64,000 nt of DNA from Elephas maximus indicus. Taxonomy: Eukaryota; Chordata; Mammalia; Proboscidea; Elephantidae. A program made the translations under genes and the position numbers. The notes beneath the pieces are model-generated. The model made no database searches, had not been told where the DNA came from, and worked only from the letters and a program-made list of their open reading frames with translations. Within the stretch, counting starts at the first letter, position 1. Every line of letters begins with the position of its first letter. Where the stretch lies: contig NC_064820.1 of NCBI RefSeq assembly GCF_024166365.1, positions 60,303,501 to 60,367,500 on the forward strand, read 5' to 3'. Positions 32,939 to 43,622 of this stretch are shown here, in pieces.

Positions 32939-33501
32939 GTTGTTGTTGCTGTTAGGTGCCCTCGAGTCTGTTCCGACTCAGCGACCCCATGCACAACAGA
33001 ACGAAACACTGCCCGGTCCTGTGCCATCCTTACAATCATTGTTATGCTTGAGCCCACTGTTGCAGGCACTGTGTCAATCCACCTTGCTGAGGGTCTTCCT
33101 CTTTTCCGCTGACCCTGTACTTTGCCAAGCATGATGTCCATCTCCAGAGACTAATCCCTCCTGACAACCTGTCCAAAGTATGACGATGCAGTCTCGCCAT
33201 CCTTGCTTCTAAGGAGGATTCTGGTTGTACTTCTTCCAAGACAGATTTATTTGTTCTTCTGGCAGTCCATGGCACATTCAATATTCTTCGCCAGCACCAC
33301 AATTCAAAGGCATCAATTCTTCTTCGGTCTTCCTTATTCATTGTCCAGCTTTCACATGCATATGATGTGATTGAAAATACTATGGCTTGGGTCAGGCGCA
33401 CCTTAGTCTTCAGGGTGACATCTTTGCTCTTCAACACTTTAAAAGGGGCCTTTGCAGCAGATTTACCCAATGCAATGCATCTTTTGATTTCTTGACTGAA
33501 A
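32939..33501 (-). mobile_element. RTE LINE 3' end (inverted) inserted in L1
   Basis: Inverted tail TTGTTGTTGCTGTTAGGTGC, then the 3' end and the C-terminal coding region. CACCTTGCT at 32930-32938 and 33502-33510 is the target-site duplication. The undisturbed L1 at 38.5 kb carries this site once, confirming the junctions. Confidence 0.93.
33042..33470 (-). pseudogene. RTE C-terminal domain remnant
   Basis: A 142-codon open stretch from MGKSAAKAPFKVLKSKDVTL through CESWTMNKEDRRRIDAFELW and CWRRILNVPWTARRTNKSVL. This is the conserved C-terminal region that follows the RT palm in RTE elements. The last ~40 codons run out of the true frame after a base loss near 33180. No start of its own; it is a 5'-truncated LINE copy. 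Confidence 0.88.
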
Positions 33502-34035
33502 CACCTTGCTATATACTCCTAATTGCTCTCCCCCTAATGAAACAGCACACTCCTCCCCTCCACTGTCTCTTTTCACGTCCATTAGGCCAGCTTCTGACTC
33601 CCTCTACCCTCTCATCTCCCCTTCAGACAGGAGATGCCAACATAGTCTTATGTGTCTACTTGATCCGAAAAGCTCGTTCTTCAACTTATTATTGTCTATT
33701 CCATAGTCCAGCCCAATCCCTGTCTGAAGAGTTAGCTTTGGGAATGGTTCGTGTCTTGGGCTAACAGAAGGTCTGGGTACCATGACCTCCAGGGTCATTC
33801 TAGTCTCAGTCAAACTATTAAGTCTGGTCTTTTTACGAGAATTTGGGGTCTGCATTCCACTGTTCTCCTTCTCTCTCAGGTCTTCTCTGTTGTGTTCCCT
33901 GTCAGGACAGTCATTGGTTGTAGCTAGGCACCATCTAGTTCTTCTGGTCTCAGGCTAATGTAGTCTCTGCTTTATGTGGCCCTTTCTGCCAGCATATCTT
34001 TTTAGTGGATGCAATTCAACCCACAACAGGGTGAA

Positions 34036-34690
34036 AGAGTCACTGTCATCATGGTTGCATACACTCCATTTCTAGACCATGTTTTAGTACCCAGGACTAC
34101 AGATTCCTGAGCCTCCTTCTAGAGCCTGTACAGTCCTCTTCCCCATGTCTATCCTTTCAAGGGTATGCTGATTCACTGGAATGCTCACTAATTGGCTTGG
34201 AGTGGTCAAGAGATGGCTCTTTATACAAGGGGAGGAGGGAGGAGCCCTCTGGACCCACATCTGCTGAACTGCGGCCTTCTCCACAGCAAACCCAGTCATT
34301 CTGGCCCATTTTGTACACCTGGAGTCTGTCTTAGTTCCTTGCCCTGACTTCAGCCTGTTTCCTACCAACATTTTTCATTCCAAAGAAGACCCTGCTCCCC
34401 CAAACCTCAACCTTTCATTGATGCCCTGGTTCAAACTCAGGAGATCCCTTGAAATCACAATGCTGCCATTTGCCCCCTTATCAGCCAGACTGTGCTACTG
34501 CACCAGTCCATCACCACATCAGCCCCACTAAAAGGCTGATCTTGATATCAATGGAACTGAGCTTATTGCATCCTTTGGATATAATGTCTTGGTTGTTGTT
34601 CACCTAAGAAGTTATCTTAGCACCTGAGTCCACATTCTACCTATTCCAGCTTATTTCTATCTCCCCACCAACTGAGGAGTATAAACCTCA
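34036..34690. other. No recognised feature
   Basis: Unassigned sequence between the LTR and the next AfroSINE. A 95-codon minus-strand ORF has no recognisable domain. Confidence 0.5.
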
Positions 34691-34795
34691 GGACAGAGTA
34701 AAACTGCACCATAGGGTTTCCAAGGAGAGCCTGGTGGATTAGAACTGCCGACTGTTAGGTTAGCAGCCGTAGCTCTTAGCCACTACACCACCAGG
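34691..34795 (-). repeat. AfroSINE, 3' end missing, inverted
   Basis: Starts inside the body (CAGGACAGAGTAAAACTGCA) and runs to the head (CCACTACACCACCAGG). The usual GTCGATTCCGACTCATAGC 3' motif is absent. Loss of the 3' end points to a later deletion, because SINE truncation at insertion removes the 5' end. Confidence 0.88.
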
Positions 34796-35780
34796 TTGTG
34801 GGTTAAGGTTAATTTATCACCCAAATCACTATGCTTTTCAGAATGAAAGGGCACAATAGGAGTTAACTGGATGTGTGATCACTCAACATATAACCCAAAT
34901 AGCATTGGCCATTTCTTTGGGAGATAGAAGCAGTGAGACCAGGAAAGAAATGTCCTCCCCCATCATTCTATCTCCTTCATGGGCTGTGGCTATGTTACCT
35001 TCAGCTCTAGACATGTCTATCTTAATTTTAGTTTGTTCTGGTCACTCAGTCTGTTGTTGTGGTTCAACCAGGGAAGCATCCAACAGAGAAGAAGAAAAGT
35101 GTTCCACTCTCTGGAATGCCCAAGGCCTGGAGAAACTCCTGGCTGCTCTGCCAGGGAGCTCTGTAATGGGTAGGAGGTGAGGCTATTGCATTTTGTGGTA
35201 ATTGTCATTCTTACTTGACAACTGTTTCAGGTTTTAGAAACTCTTGGCATTGGATTATAACACCCCACCCACCCATTCTTGGTAACTACCACTTGCCCTC
35301 CCTATAAGGGGCGCCAACTCTGAGATGAGGCAAGGCCATACTCAGCAGCCCTGGCTGGCTTTGCTTTGGCACTTCAAGGACATTCTCTTGCATCGGATCA
35401 GAACTGCAGCTTCTGTGGCCCCCAGAATCAAATGGTTATGAGAAATTTAGGTGTCAGAATGTTGACTCTCCAGAGACCTGCAGTAGGGATAAAAACCTCG
35501 TTATGCTTTTAAAAAGTATATGGAACGTTAAAATGATCCTTAGTCGTGTACATTGTTGTAAGAGTCTGTGGGTGTGCGTTGCAGAGAGCAAATGCATTTC
35601 TTTTGGCATTTGGTAATGTACTGCCATTTAAAGGAAATTTCCTTCAGCCCTTCTATTTCACCATCATGCATGGCCTTGGGCCAGCCCACCACATGAATCT
35701 GCTGTGAGTGTAAAAGAAATCAGGCCCATTTTGTCCTATAAGCACAACAAAGATCATGGCAAAAAACAAACAAACAACAA
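34796..35780. other. No recognised feature
   Basis: About 1 kb. ORFs of 101 and 64 codons overlap between 34875 and 35180 in different frames without domains. No repeat named. Confidence 0.5.
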
Positions 35781-35960
35781 CAGAAAACCCATTGCCATGG
35801 AGCTGATTCTGATTCATGGCAATCCCATGTATTATAGAGTAGAACTACTGCATAGGGTTTTCTTCACTGTAATCTTTATAGAAGCAGAGTGCCAGGCCTT
35901 TCATCAGTGGTCCTGCTGGATGGGTTTGAACTGTCAGCCTTTAGGTTAAGTGCTCTCCGA
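35781..35960 (-). repeat. AfroSINE, inverted
   Basis: AACCCATTGCCATGGAGCTG, ATTCATGGCAATCCCATGTA, GCCAGGCCTTTCATCAGTGG, then TGAACTGTCAGCCTTTAGGT. The head is degraded. Confidence 0.83.
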
Positions 35961-36049
35961 GAGGCTTGAATCTACCCTTTAATGAGTCCTCCTGTATTTT
36001 GCCTCTGCTTCAACTTCGAGAATTATCCATATTATTTGTTTAACAACTC

Positions 36050-36250
36050 TTAAACAAACAAACATAATCACTGAGGTCCTCCTGTGTGCCAGCAGTTTCT
36101 AACCCACATAATCACCCTATGACCAGGCACTACTCCCCTAATTTTACAGAGGTGGACACTAAGGTCCAGAGACCTTAAAATGCTTCTCCAAGGTCACACA
36201 ATGAGTAAGTTGTGGAGAGACAGAGTTAGGACCCAGAGCCGGGGCTCTTG
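36050..36250 (+). repeat. MIR
   Basis: CTCCTGTGTGCCAGCAGTTT, ATTTTACAGAGGTGGACACT and CAAGGTCACACAATGAGTAA are MIR landmarks. Confidence 0.83.
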
Positions 36251-36439
36251 GCTTTGAAATCTGTGTCTTCTACACCAGACAAGTTCCCCCCCCCACAATT
36301 TTGTGCTGCAGACCTTTGGCACAAAAGATAGATTGAGCCCTCTGTTTTAGTGACTGTCCTTCAGGCAGACTAGGCAAGGACAAAATTTCTACCCCTTCCT
36401 GGAAAGAGGCCCCAGATAAGTAAAGCATTACTGAAAAGG

Positions 36440-37380
36440 AAGAACAAATTCGGAGGCCCCACACTACCTGATTTTAGAACCTATTATACTGCCACAGTAG
36501 CCAAGACAGCCTGGTACTGGTACAACAGATAAATAGACCAATGGAACACAATTGAGAATCCAGACATAAATCCATCCACATATGAGCAGTTGATATTTGA
36601 CTAAGGCCCAAAGTCAGTTAAATGGGGGAAAAGACAGTCTCTTTAACAAATGGTGCTGGCATAACTGGATATCCATCTGCAAAAAATTGAAACAAGACCC
36701 ATACCTCACTCCATGCACAAAAACTAACTCAAAATGGATCAAAGACCTAAATATAAAACCTAAAATGATAAAGATCATTGAAGAAAAAATAAGGACAATG
36801 CTAGAAGCCCTAATACATAGCATAAACAGTATACAAAACATCACTAACAATGCACAAACACCAGAAGAGAAACTAGATAACTGGGAGCTCCTAAAAATCA
36901 AACACTCATGCTCATCCAAAGACTTCACCAAAAGAGTAAAAAGATTACCTACAGACTGGGAAAAGTTTTTAGCTATGACATTTCTGATCAGCGTCTGATC
37001 TCTAAAATCTACATGATACTGCAAAAACTCAACAACAAAAAGACAAATAACCCAATTAAAAAATGGGCAAAGGATATGAACAGGTACTTCAGCAAAGAAG
37101 ACATTCAGGCAGCTAACAGATACATGAGGAAATGCTCACAATCATTAGAGCATTTTCATTTTATTACAGAATTGAAAAGCAAAACTACCAAAAAAAACAC
37201 AAAATAATAAATGTTGGAGAGGCTGTGGAGAGATTGGAACACTTATACACTACTGGTGGAAATGTAAAATGGTATAACCAATTTGGAAATTGATTTGACG
37301 CTTCCTTAAATAACTAGAAATAGAGCTATCATACGATCCAGCAATCCTACTCCTTGGAATATATCTTAGAGAAATAAGAA
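36440..37380 (+). pseudogene. L1 ORF2 C-terminal remnant
   Basis: Peptide pieces in order: [60 protein letters not shown] and [20 protein letters not shown], then RFLK and EIELSYDPAI further on. This is the C-terminal segment of L1 ORF2p beyond the RT domain. It is spread over at least three frames with stops, so it encodes nothing functional. The catalytic domains lie in the missing 5' part. Confidence 0.9.
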
Positions 37381-37692
37381 CCTTTACACAAACAGATGTA
37401 TGCACACCCATGTTCATTGCAGAACTGTTTGCAGTAGCAAAAAAATGGAAGCAGCCAATGTGCCCATCAATGGATGAATAGATAAACTATGGTATATTCA
37501 TACAATGGAATACTACACATCGATAAAGAACAGTGAGGAATCTGTGAAACATTTCATAACATGGAGGAATGTGGAAGGCATTATGCTGAGTGAAATTAGT
37601 CAGTTGCAAAAAGACAAATATTATATGAGACCACTTTTATAAGAACTCAAGGAGTAGTTTAAACACAGAAGAAAGTATTCTTTGATGGTTAC

Positions 37693-37721
37693 GAGGGTGG
37701 GGAGGGAGGGAGGGAGAGGGG
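37693..37721 (+). other. G-rich tract with quadruplex potential in L1 3' UTR
   Basis: Six consecutive runs of three or more G separated by one to three bases, beginning GGGTGGGGAGGGAGGG. It meets the standard four-run G-quadruplex pattern. A polypurine G-rich tract at this position is a recurrent feature of mammalian L1 3' UTRs. Confidence 0.75.
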
Positions 37722-38618
37722 TATTCACTAATTTTAGGTGAAGGGAAAGACAACACCCAATACAGGAGAGGTCAGTACAACTGGACTAAACCAAAAGCAA
37801 AGAAGTTTCCTGAATAAACAGAACACTTCGGAGGCCAGAGTAGCAGGGGCAGGGGTTTGGGGACCATGGTTTCAGGGGACGTCTAGGTCAACTGGCATAG
37901 TAAAATCTATTAAGAAAACATTCTACATCATACTTTGGTGAGTGGCGTCTGGGGGCTAGCAAGTGGCCATCTAAGATGCATCAATTGGTCTCAAACCACC
38001 TGGAGCAAAGGAGAATCAAGAACATCAAAGACACACGGTAATTATGAGCCCAAGAGACAGAAAAGACCACAGAAATCAGAGACTACAACAGCCTGAGACC
38101 AGAACTAGATGGTGCCCAGCTACAACCGATTACTGCCTTGGCAGGGAACAGAGAATCCCTGATGGAGGAGGAGAACTGTGGGATGCAGACCTCAAATTCT
38201 CGTAAAAAGACCAGACTTAATGGTCTGACTGAGACTAGAAGGACCCTGGAGGTCATGGTCTCCAGACCTTCTGTTAGCCCAAGACTGGAACCATTCCCAA
38301 AACCAACTCTTCAGACAGGGATTTGACTGGACTATAAAACAGAAAATGACACTGGTGAGAAGGGAGCTTCTTGGCTCAAGTAGACACATGAGACTATGTG
38401 AGCAGCTCCTGTCTGGAGGGAAGCTGAGAAGGCAGAGGGGGACAGAAGCTGGCTGAATGGGCAAGGGGAATACTGGGTGGAGAGAAGGACTGTGCTGTCT
38501 CATTAGGAGGAGAGCAACTAGGAGTACATAGCAAGGTGTATATAAATTTTTGTATGAGAGACTGACTTGATTTGTAAACTTCCACTTAAAGCACACACGA
38601 ACATTTCTACCCCTTCCT

Positions 38619-39714
38619 TTAAAAAGTATATACAGATGTAAGCATAGATGTATATACACATTTGTGTCATCTGGGAGGAGGGATGGGGGAGAGAGTGGAA
38701 GTGTCCAAACTGAATTACAGAGATGTGAAAAACCAAGTAAAAGGCATCCAAAAACCTTGGATTTTTATCATTTTATTTTATTATTTAGATTATTACTGAA
38801 TTTTCTGAGGCTCCCAAACATGCTGAAAATTAAACCCAAAAACTTGCCTTCAGGAAAACAATTTTATTTCATCATTCAAAGTTCTCCATTTACTTCAGAG
38901 ATCTATGTCAGGCACGTTGATACACAGATATTTGAGATTACTGAATGCGTGAAACGAGGCATTCACTCTGGAGTTTGGAATCTTTCTTATAGGATACATC
39001 TGCATTAGATGATCATACCTATGTTTAAGTGTGGTATTGCAGCCCCGCAGCTTTATAAGTAGTCAGGCTAGTAGGAAAAACAGGAAGCAGTGCTAAGAGC
39101 TACTACGGTGTCATCAGACGTACTTAAAAGAGGAATGTAAAGCAAGAGAAATGCAAAGAAAAAGAGGGGGTGGATGCCTCGGAAAGGAGATTCCAGGGTC
39201 AAGAAAGAACTGCATAGCTTTTCGAGTTATGCCTTCACTGGGCTGGGCCAGGTCACTTAGCCAGTTCTTGCCAAAAGTTTTCAACCCAGTTAATCCGGAA
39301 CTGGACTTCTCGGTTCCAGCCTGTGGAAATGTGGCTCTGATTTTATAACTGAGGTCTGTAGAACAATGGATATACTTTTAGAAAATTTGCTTTTCAGACA
39401 CTAGTGCTTCAAAACATCTGTTTCTACTGTCTCACTAGTGGAGCCCCTAAAGCTTTGATTTTTTTTCTATATATAATGGCTCCTTGGTAAATAAGGCGCC
39501 CAAACTCTCCTCCGTAACTGGAACCAAGGTCAGCACCCTTTGCATTAGGAGTGCAAAGCTCTGGCCAAAGACTGCTGTTCTGATTCATCCATGGGTAATC
39601 GCATTGACAGAAAGCGTAGAGACAGGCAAGCATGCAAACAAACAAAAAAACCCACATAAGTCAAGTTTGCTGCTAGACACATGACCTTGAGTGGGAAGGA
39701 CAGCTTAATGCCTA
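38619..39714. other. No recognised feature
   Basis: About 1.1 kb, A/T-rich at 38760-38900. A 114-codon ORF (38664-39008) has no recognisable domain and no sign of selection that I can judge. Confidence 0.5.
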
Positions 39715-39905
39715 CAAGTTGGGGTTGTGGAGGGAGACAGTTCTGGGTTCAAATCCCAAATCCACCCTGGGAACAAATTGTTTAAACTCTCTAAGCCTCA
39801 GTTTCCTCATCTGTACAATGGGGATGCCAATTGTACTAATACTTGATTTGCTGTGAGGATATAATAAAAAATGTACATAAAATGGCTGGCACACGGAAAA
39901 CAATA
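39715..39905 (+). repeat. MIR
   Basis: TTCTGGGTTCAAATCCCAAA (tRNA-derived B-box region), CTCTAAGCCTCAGTTTCCTC, ATCTGTACAATGGGGATGCC and AATGGCTGGCACACGG. A clear, nearly complete MIR. Confidence 0.88.
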
Positions 39906-40370
39906 AAACCATATTGTGTAGACACAGAACAACGCTACACAGAGGACTCTTGTGCCCGCTGAATGAAGGTAGTACTGTGGAAGGCTGACTCTAAAGGGCT
40001 CTGACTGGTTTCGCTGTTTGCCTCTTTTCTCCACCTTCTCACAGAAGAGCAATTGGTGCTGACTGAAGTGGCTTGAAGAAAGCTGGCACAGGAGGGACTC
40101 CAGGCATTAACTGGACAGGAAGCTAGAAACAGTGATACCTGTGCGTTCTGTTCAGCTTAAGCTTGAGGGAAGTCAAACACGTGATCTTTTTGTACCTAAT
40201 CTGCCAATTACATTTTAAATCCAGGAGTCTTTTTCTTAGAACATACTGATTTTTATTACTATTTCAAAAACATACAAGGCCTGTAAATACAGTTATTTAT
40301 AGTCTTGTAAAACTGTGTGCCAGATAAACAGAAATGACTGCTGGTTTGGTTAGTTTTACTCTCTCATTGA
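39906..40370. other. No recognised feature
   Basis: Unassigned 460 bp between MIR and AfroSINE. Confidence 0.5.
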
Positions 40371-40590
40371 GGAGCCCTGGTGGTGCAGTGGTTAAAGCCC
40401 TCAGCTGCTAACCAAAATGTTGGCGGTTAGCAGATTGAAACCACCAGCAGCAACTTGGGAGAAAGATGCAGCCGTCTGCTTCCTTAAAGATTACAGCCTG
40501 AGGATCCCTATGGGACATTTCTGCTGTATCCTGTGGGGTCGCTATGAGTTGGAATTGATTCACCAGTGGTGGGTTTAGTTTTCGGGTTTT
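40371..40590 (+). repeat. AfroSINE, long subtype
   Basis: Head GGAGCCCTGGTGGTGCAGTG, duplicated GTTAGCAG around the B box, AAAGATTACAGCCTGAGGAT, end GGGTCGCTATGAGTTGGAAT. Confidence 0.9.
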
Positions 40591-40875
40591 GTGATGCCCA
40601 GTATGGTTTAGAATTGTTGTTTTCAGCTGTTAGCAACTGAATGTTTTCCAAATAACCGTTTATTACTGAACCTGTTTGGTTAATCACAGGCCCTCCACCA
40701 CCACCACTCCACACACCCGTATTGTATATATAAATAGTCTGCATGTCCTTTGCATGGGTGCATAGAAGGAACTATTGCAGTTGGAATATTTGTTTCTATG
40801 GATAAATTATAGTAGTTGCATTATCTTCTGTAGAAAATTTAGCTTCTCTGGGCCTCAGGTTTCTGAAATATAATG

Positions 40876-41221
40876 TTGTTGTTGTTGTTAGTTGCCATCA
40901 AATTGGCTCCAATTCATGGTGACCTTATGTATAACAGAATGAAAGTTGCCCTGTCCTGCCCCATCTTCATGATAGCTGGCATGTTTGAATCCACTGTTGC
41001 AGCTATAGTATCAATCCACCTCATCGAGAGAAACAAAGAAGGATCCATAGTTGGAAAATACAGCCTTGATAGAAACAATGCCAGAGAACACAAGATAGAA
41101 TTCCTGCAAGACCAACAACTTATTCACCGGAAATACATTTTTTCAACAACACACAAAGATGACTATACAAGTGGACCTCACCAGATGGACTACACAGGAA
41201 TCAAATTGAAACAGATTGAGG
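40876..41221 (-). mobile_element. RTE LINE with 5' inversion (twin-primed insertion)
   Basis: 40876 to about 41030 is the RTE 3' end in inverted orientation (TTGTTGTTGTTAGTTGCCAT, then ATCCACCTCATCGAGAG). From about 41031 to 41221 the sequence switches to direct orientation and matches the RTE endonuclease region (AAGAAGGATCCATAGTTGG, then TACACAGGAATCAAATTGAA). A perfect 11-bp target-site duplication GAAATATAATG (40865-40875 and 41222-41232) encloses both halves, so they arrived together. The 123-codon ORF across the join is an accident of it. Confidence 0.92.
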
Positions 41222-41232
41222 GAAATATAATG

Positions 41233-42284
41233 AAGGAGACCTAATCAGGCCCACAGATGTGTTTTATTTGGCCAAGGATGTTTTAAAAAATGTGAATGAG
41301 AATGACTTTCCTGAGCATTCACTTTGCAGTTCTCACAGTTCTAATTACCATAATATCAACCAGCTGACCTGCTTCTCACATTTGCTTCACTCTCTTGGCC
41401 CCTGAAAGCATTTGGCTTTGCAGACCCTGGTTAAGATGATCCAAAGGGCTTCCTCTAGCTATGAGACTCTGCTATGCTGATTCTCACTGAGTGGCTGAAT
41501 TGTTCCACCCCTTTGTTGTTGGGGGTATAAATAGAACACTCATTTTTCTACAGTTAGGCTTGTGGATTTATTAGGAACAGTTGAGGCATGGCTCAGACAA
41601 AAAAAATAAATCATTACTTTCTGATAGGAAATTGAAATTAGACCTCTTTGCAAATATTTTTTAAGATCTCTGTTCTGTAACTCTAGATTCTTCTCTACAA
41701 GGTATTACATATTTCGGCCAGGCAACCACCTCCTCTCCTTTTAAAGATCGTGTATCTGAGGCTGTCTCAAAAGTTTCTACTTGTCTTTCTTCCTTTGTCT
41801 TTGACTCTCTCATTAAAGACACTGGGCAAACACTCCTGACAATCTAAGCCTTGGACGTGACAAATAGAGATTTAAATTTTATGATTAAACCATCACAATT
41901 CCACAATGGGATAAGCTGAGCTTTCAGTTGGTTTGGGCTTGGAGCCAAAAGAAATTGAGTCGGACCCTCCTTTTCGAGGAAAGTTCTTGGGAGCTAGTTG
42001 GAACCGAGCAGGTCAGAAAGGCCTTGAGTTGTATAGAATGTAATCAAGGAGCCAAGCTTAGTGGCTCTGCCCACTAAGGGTCACAGATTTTATTGACCCA
42101 ACTGGACTTGCACCCTGAGAAGGCCAACCTGTCCCACTTTGAGCTCAGAAGCAGTACACCTGAGGCGGTGATTTGGATTTTGTGTTCATCACTGAATTTC
42201 TGTAAAATTGGAGACAAATACTTCGACTTTCTTTGCATCAATCTCATTCATCACTAACAGCAGAGCTATTACCCACAAAGGGAC
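41233..42284. other. No recognised feature
   Basis: About 1 kb with no gene or repeat that I can name. Confidence 0.5.
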
Positions 42285-42445
42285 AGTGGCCTGGAGCAGT
42301 GCACAGAATCACCTGGGGAACTTATTGAAATGCTGCTTCCATTCAGTAGGTCTAGGGTGGTGCCTGAGATTCTGCATCTGACCGCCCCCCACTGATGCTA
42401 ATCTTTTGGTCCCTGGACCACATTTTGAGCAGCAAGGACCTAGAA
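42285..42445 (-). repeat. MER5A (hAT-Charlie MITE), inverted
   Basis: AGAATCACCTGGGGAACTTA, TTCAGTAGGTCTAGGGTGGT, GAGATTCTGCATCTGAC and CTGGACCACATTTTGAGCAG give the MER5A order in reverse complement. Confidence 0.78.
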
Positions 42446-43254
42446 AATGTTCATTTCAATTAGATTTGTTTTGGTCTGTAGATGTTGAGTTCTGTGCTAG
42501 ATTTTGGGAATGTAAAGGTGTATGAAACCCAATCACTTTCCTCATCATCTAATGCAGGAGGCTGACATATAAATACCTGACTATAATGTATGCAATAACT
42601 GCTATGCTACAATGTGAGTAAAGTCCTTCAGGAGTCAAAGAAGAGAGTGAGAAGTAAAATCATAATTTATAATCGATGTACAAATACTCTTATGTCTACA
42701 AATCTTTTATTTCCTATGTATACTCCTAAGACAGACCTATACCATGGTACCCTGATCACACTTCGCTTAAACTGATATATCCAAATGCTCGAGCTTTGGA
42801 TAAACTGTATGTAAGCAGACCTTTTCACTATTGTTAAAGTATAATTGTAAAACAGTAGAATCATGACTCTCATGCAAATATAAAATGAAAATATGTCAAA
42901 TATTTTGTCCAAAGAGTATTTGAAAAGTTGGGTAATTATAAGTAATATTAGGATAAAATTACTGGTTGGATACAAAACTCGTTCATGTCCACCAGGGCCA
43001 TAAATTGTAAACTTTTGGCTTTTCTAGCCTGCTGAACAGAAATTATTTGCCTCTCTACCAGATAAAAACCTACATGTGCCCCTTCTAGAGTTGTAAAATA
43101 GCTCAGATGATAGAAAACCAAGCTCAGAACTGAAAACAAAAACCCGATAATCTCTTTTACTTATTTCCAAGTTCAGATAATGTTTCTGATTGCACACTCA
43201 GCCCCTGTAAAATCCTGACCACCTCTAAAGGCACCCCAGGATCTAAACCTTCCC
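42446..43254. other. Mostly unrecognised, A/T-rich
   Basis: 42480-42640 vaguely resembles an old LINE 3' end (GTGCTAGATTTTGGGAATGT). A 102-codon minus-strand ORF (42667-42975) is hydrophobic but matches no family I know; it probably reflects A/T-rich base composition. Confidence 0.4.
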
Positions 43255-43622
43255 CTAGTTTACCTGTTTGGATCTGGCTGGTTCCTTCTGGAGGCTCTAG
43301 GGGAAAATCCTTTTCCTTGTGCTTTCCAGCTTCTAGAGACCATCTGTATTCCTTAGCTTGTGGCTCCTGTGTCTGTCTCCAATCTCTGCTTCTGTCATCA
43401 CATGGCCTTCTGTCTGCCTCTGACTCCTCCTTTTAGAAGGATACTTCTGATTAAGTTGGGGCCACCTGGATAATCCAGAACAATCTCACCATCTCAAGAC
43501 CCTTAACTTAATCACATCTGCAAAATCCCTTTTGCCATATAAGGTAACATTCATAGCTTCTGGGGCTTGGGACATGGACATCTTTGGGAGACCATTGTTC
43601 AGCCTACCATATATTTCTTTTC
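43255..43622 (-). repeat. MLT1-type LTR fragment, inverted
   Basis: TTCCTTCTGGAGGCTCTAGG, GTCATCACATGGCCTTCTGT, TTAACTTAATCACATCTGCA and GGACATGGACATCTTTGGGA match the inverted MLT1 order. The part normally beginning TGTATTAGTT is missing. Confidence 0.8.

Larger units (their letters stand above)
32854..33991 (-). mobile_element. L1 3' end (inverted) inside the LTR, itself split by an RTE
   Basis: Poly-A as a T-run, then TTTTTATTGTGTTTTAAGTG and TCAAGTAAGACTCTCATAAA (32854-32938). The RTE follows, and the L1 resumes at CACCTTGCTATATACTCCTA (33502) through CTCATCTCCCCTTCAGACAG and ends near 33991. It is colinear with the inverted sequence of the L1 end at 38.2-38.6 kb. Target-site duplication GCATATCTTTTT is at 32842-32853 and 33992-34003. 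Confidence 0.92.
32388..34035 (-). repeat. MLT1-type LTR (inverted) split by an L1
   Basis: Left part 32388-32853: GTATTAGTTTCCCAGTACCA, AAAACAACAGAAATTTATTG, GTCTCACAGTTCTGGAGGCT, then GGGTTAGGAGTTCTGCATAT. Right part 34004-34035: AGTGGATGCAATTCAACCCA. This is an MST/MLT1-class (MaLR) LTR in reverse orientation. The L1 insert between the halves duplicated GCATATCTTTTT. Confidence 0.85.
36401..38602 (+). mobile_element. L1 LINE, 2.2-kb 5'-truncated insertion
   Basis: Holds the C-terminal part of ORF2 followed by the complete 3' UTR. A perfect 16-bp target-site duplication ATTTCTACCCCTTCCT flanks it (36385-36400 and 38603-38618). The 3' end, AAAGCACACACGA, has no poly-A left. The 3' UTR holds a strong G-run tract (37693-37721). 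It is the longest and best-bounded L1 in the window. Confidence 0.95.

Noticed and set aside
40873-41244. 123-codon ORF as a candidate gene
   Set aside because: It runs across the inversion joint of a twin-primed RTE, and its C-terminal part is out-of-context endonuclease sequence.
42667-42975. 102-codon hydrophobic minus-strand ORF that looks like a membrane protein
   Set aside because: The region is A/T-rich, which yields Ile/Phe/Tyr-rich translations by chance. No known family matches.
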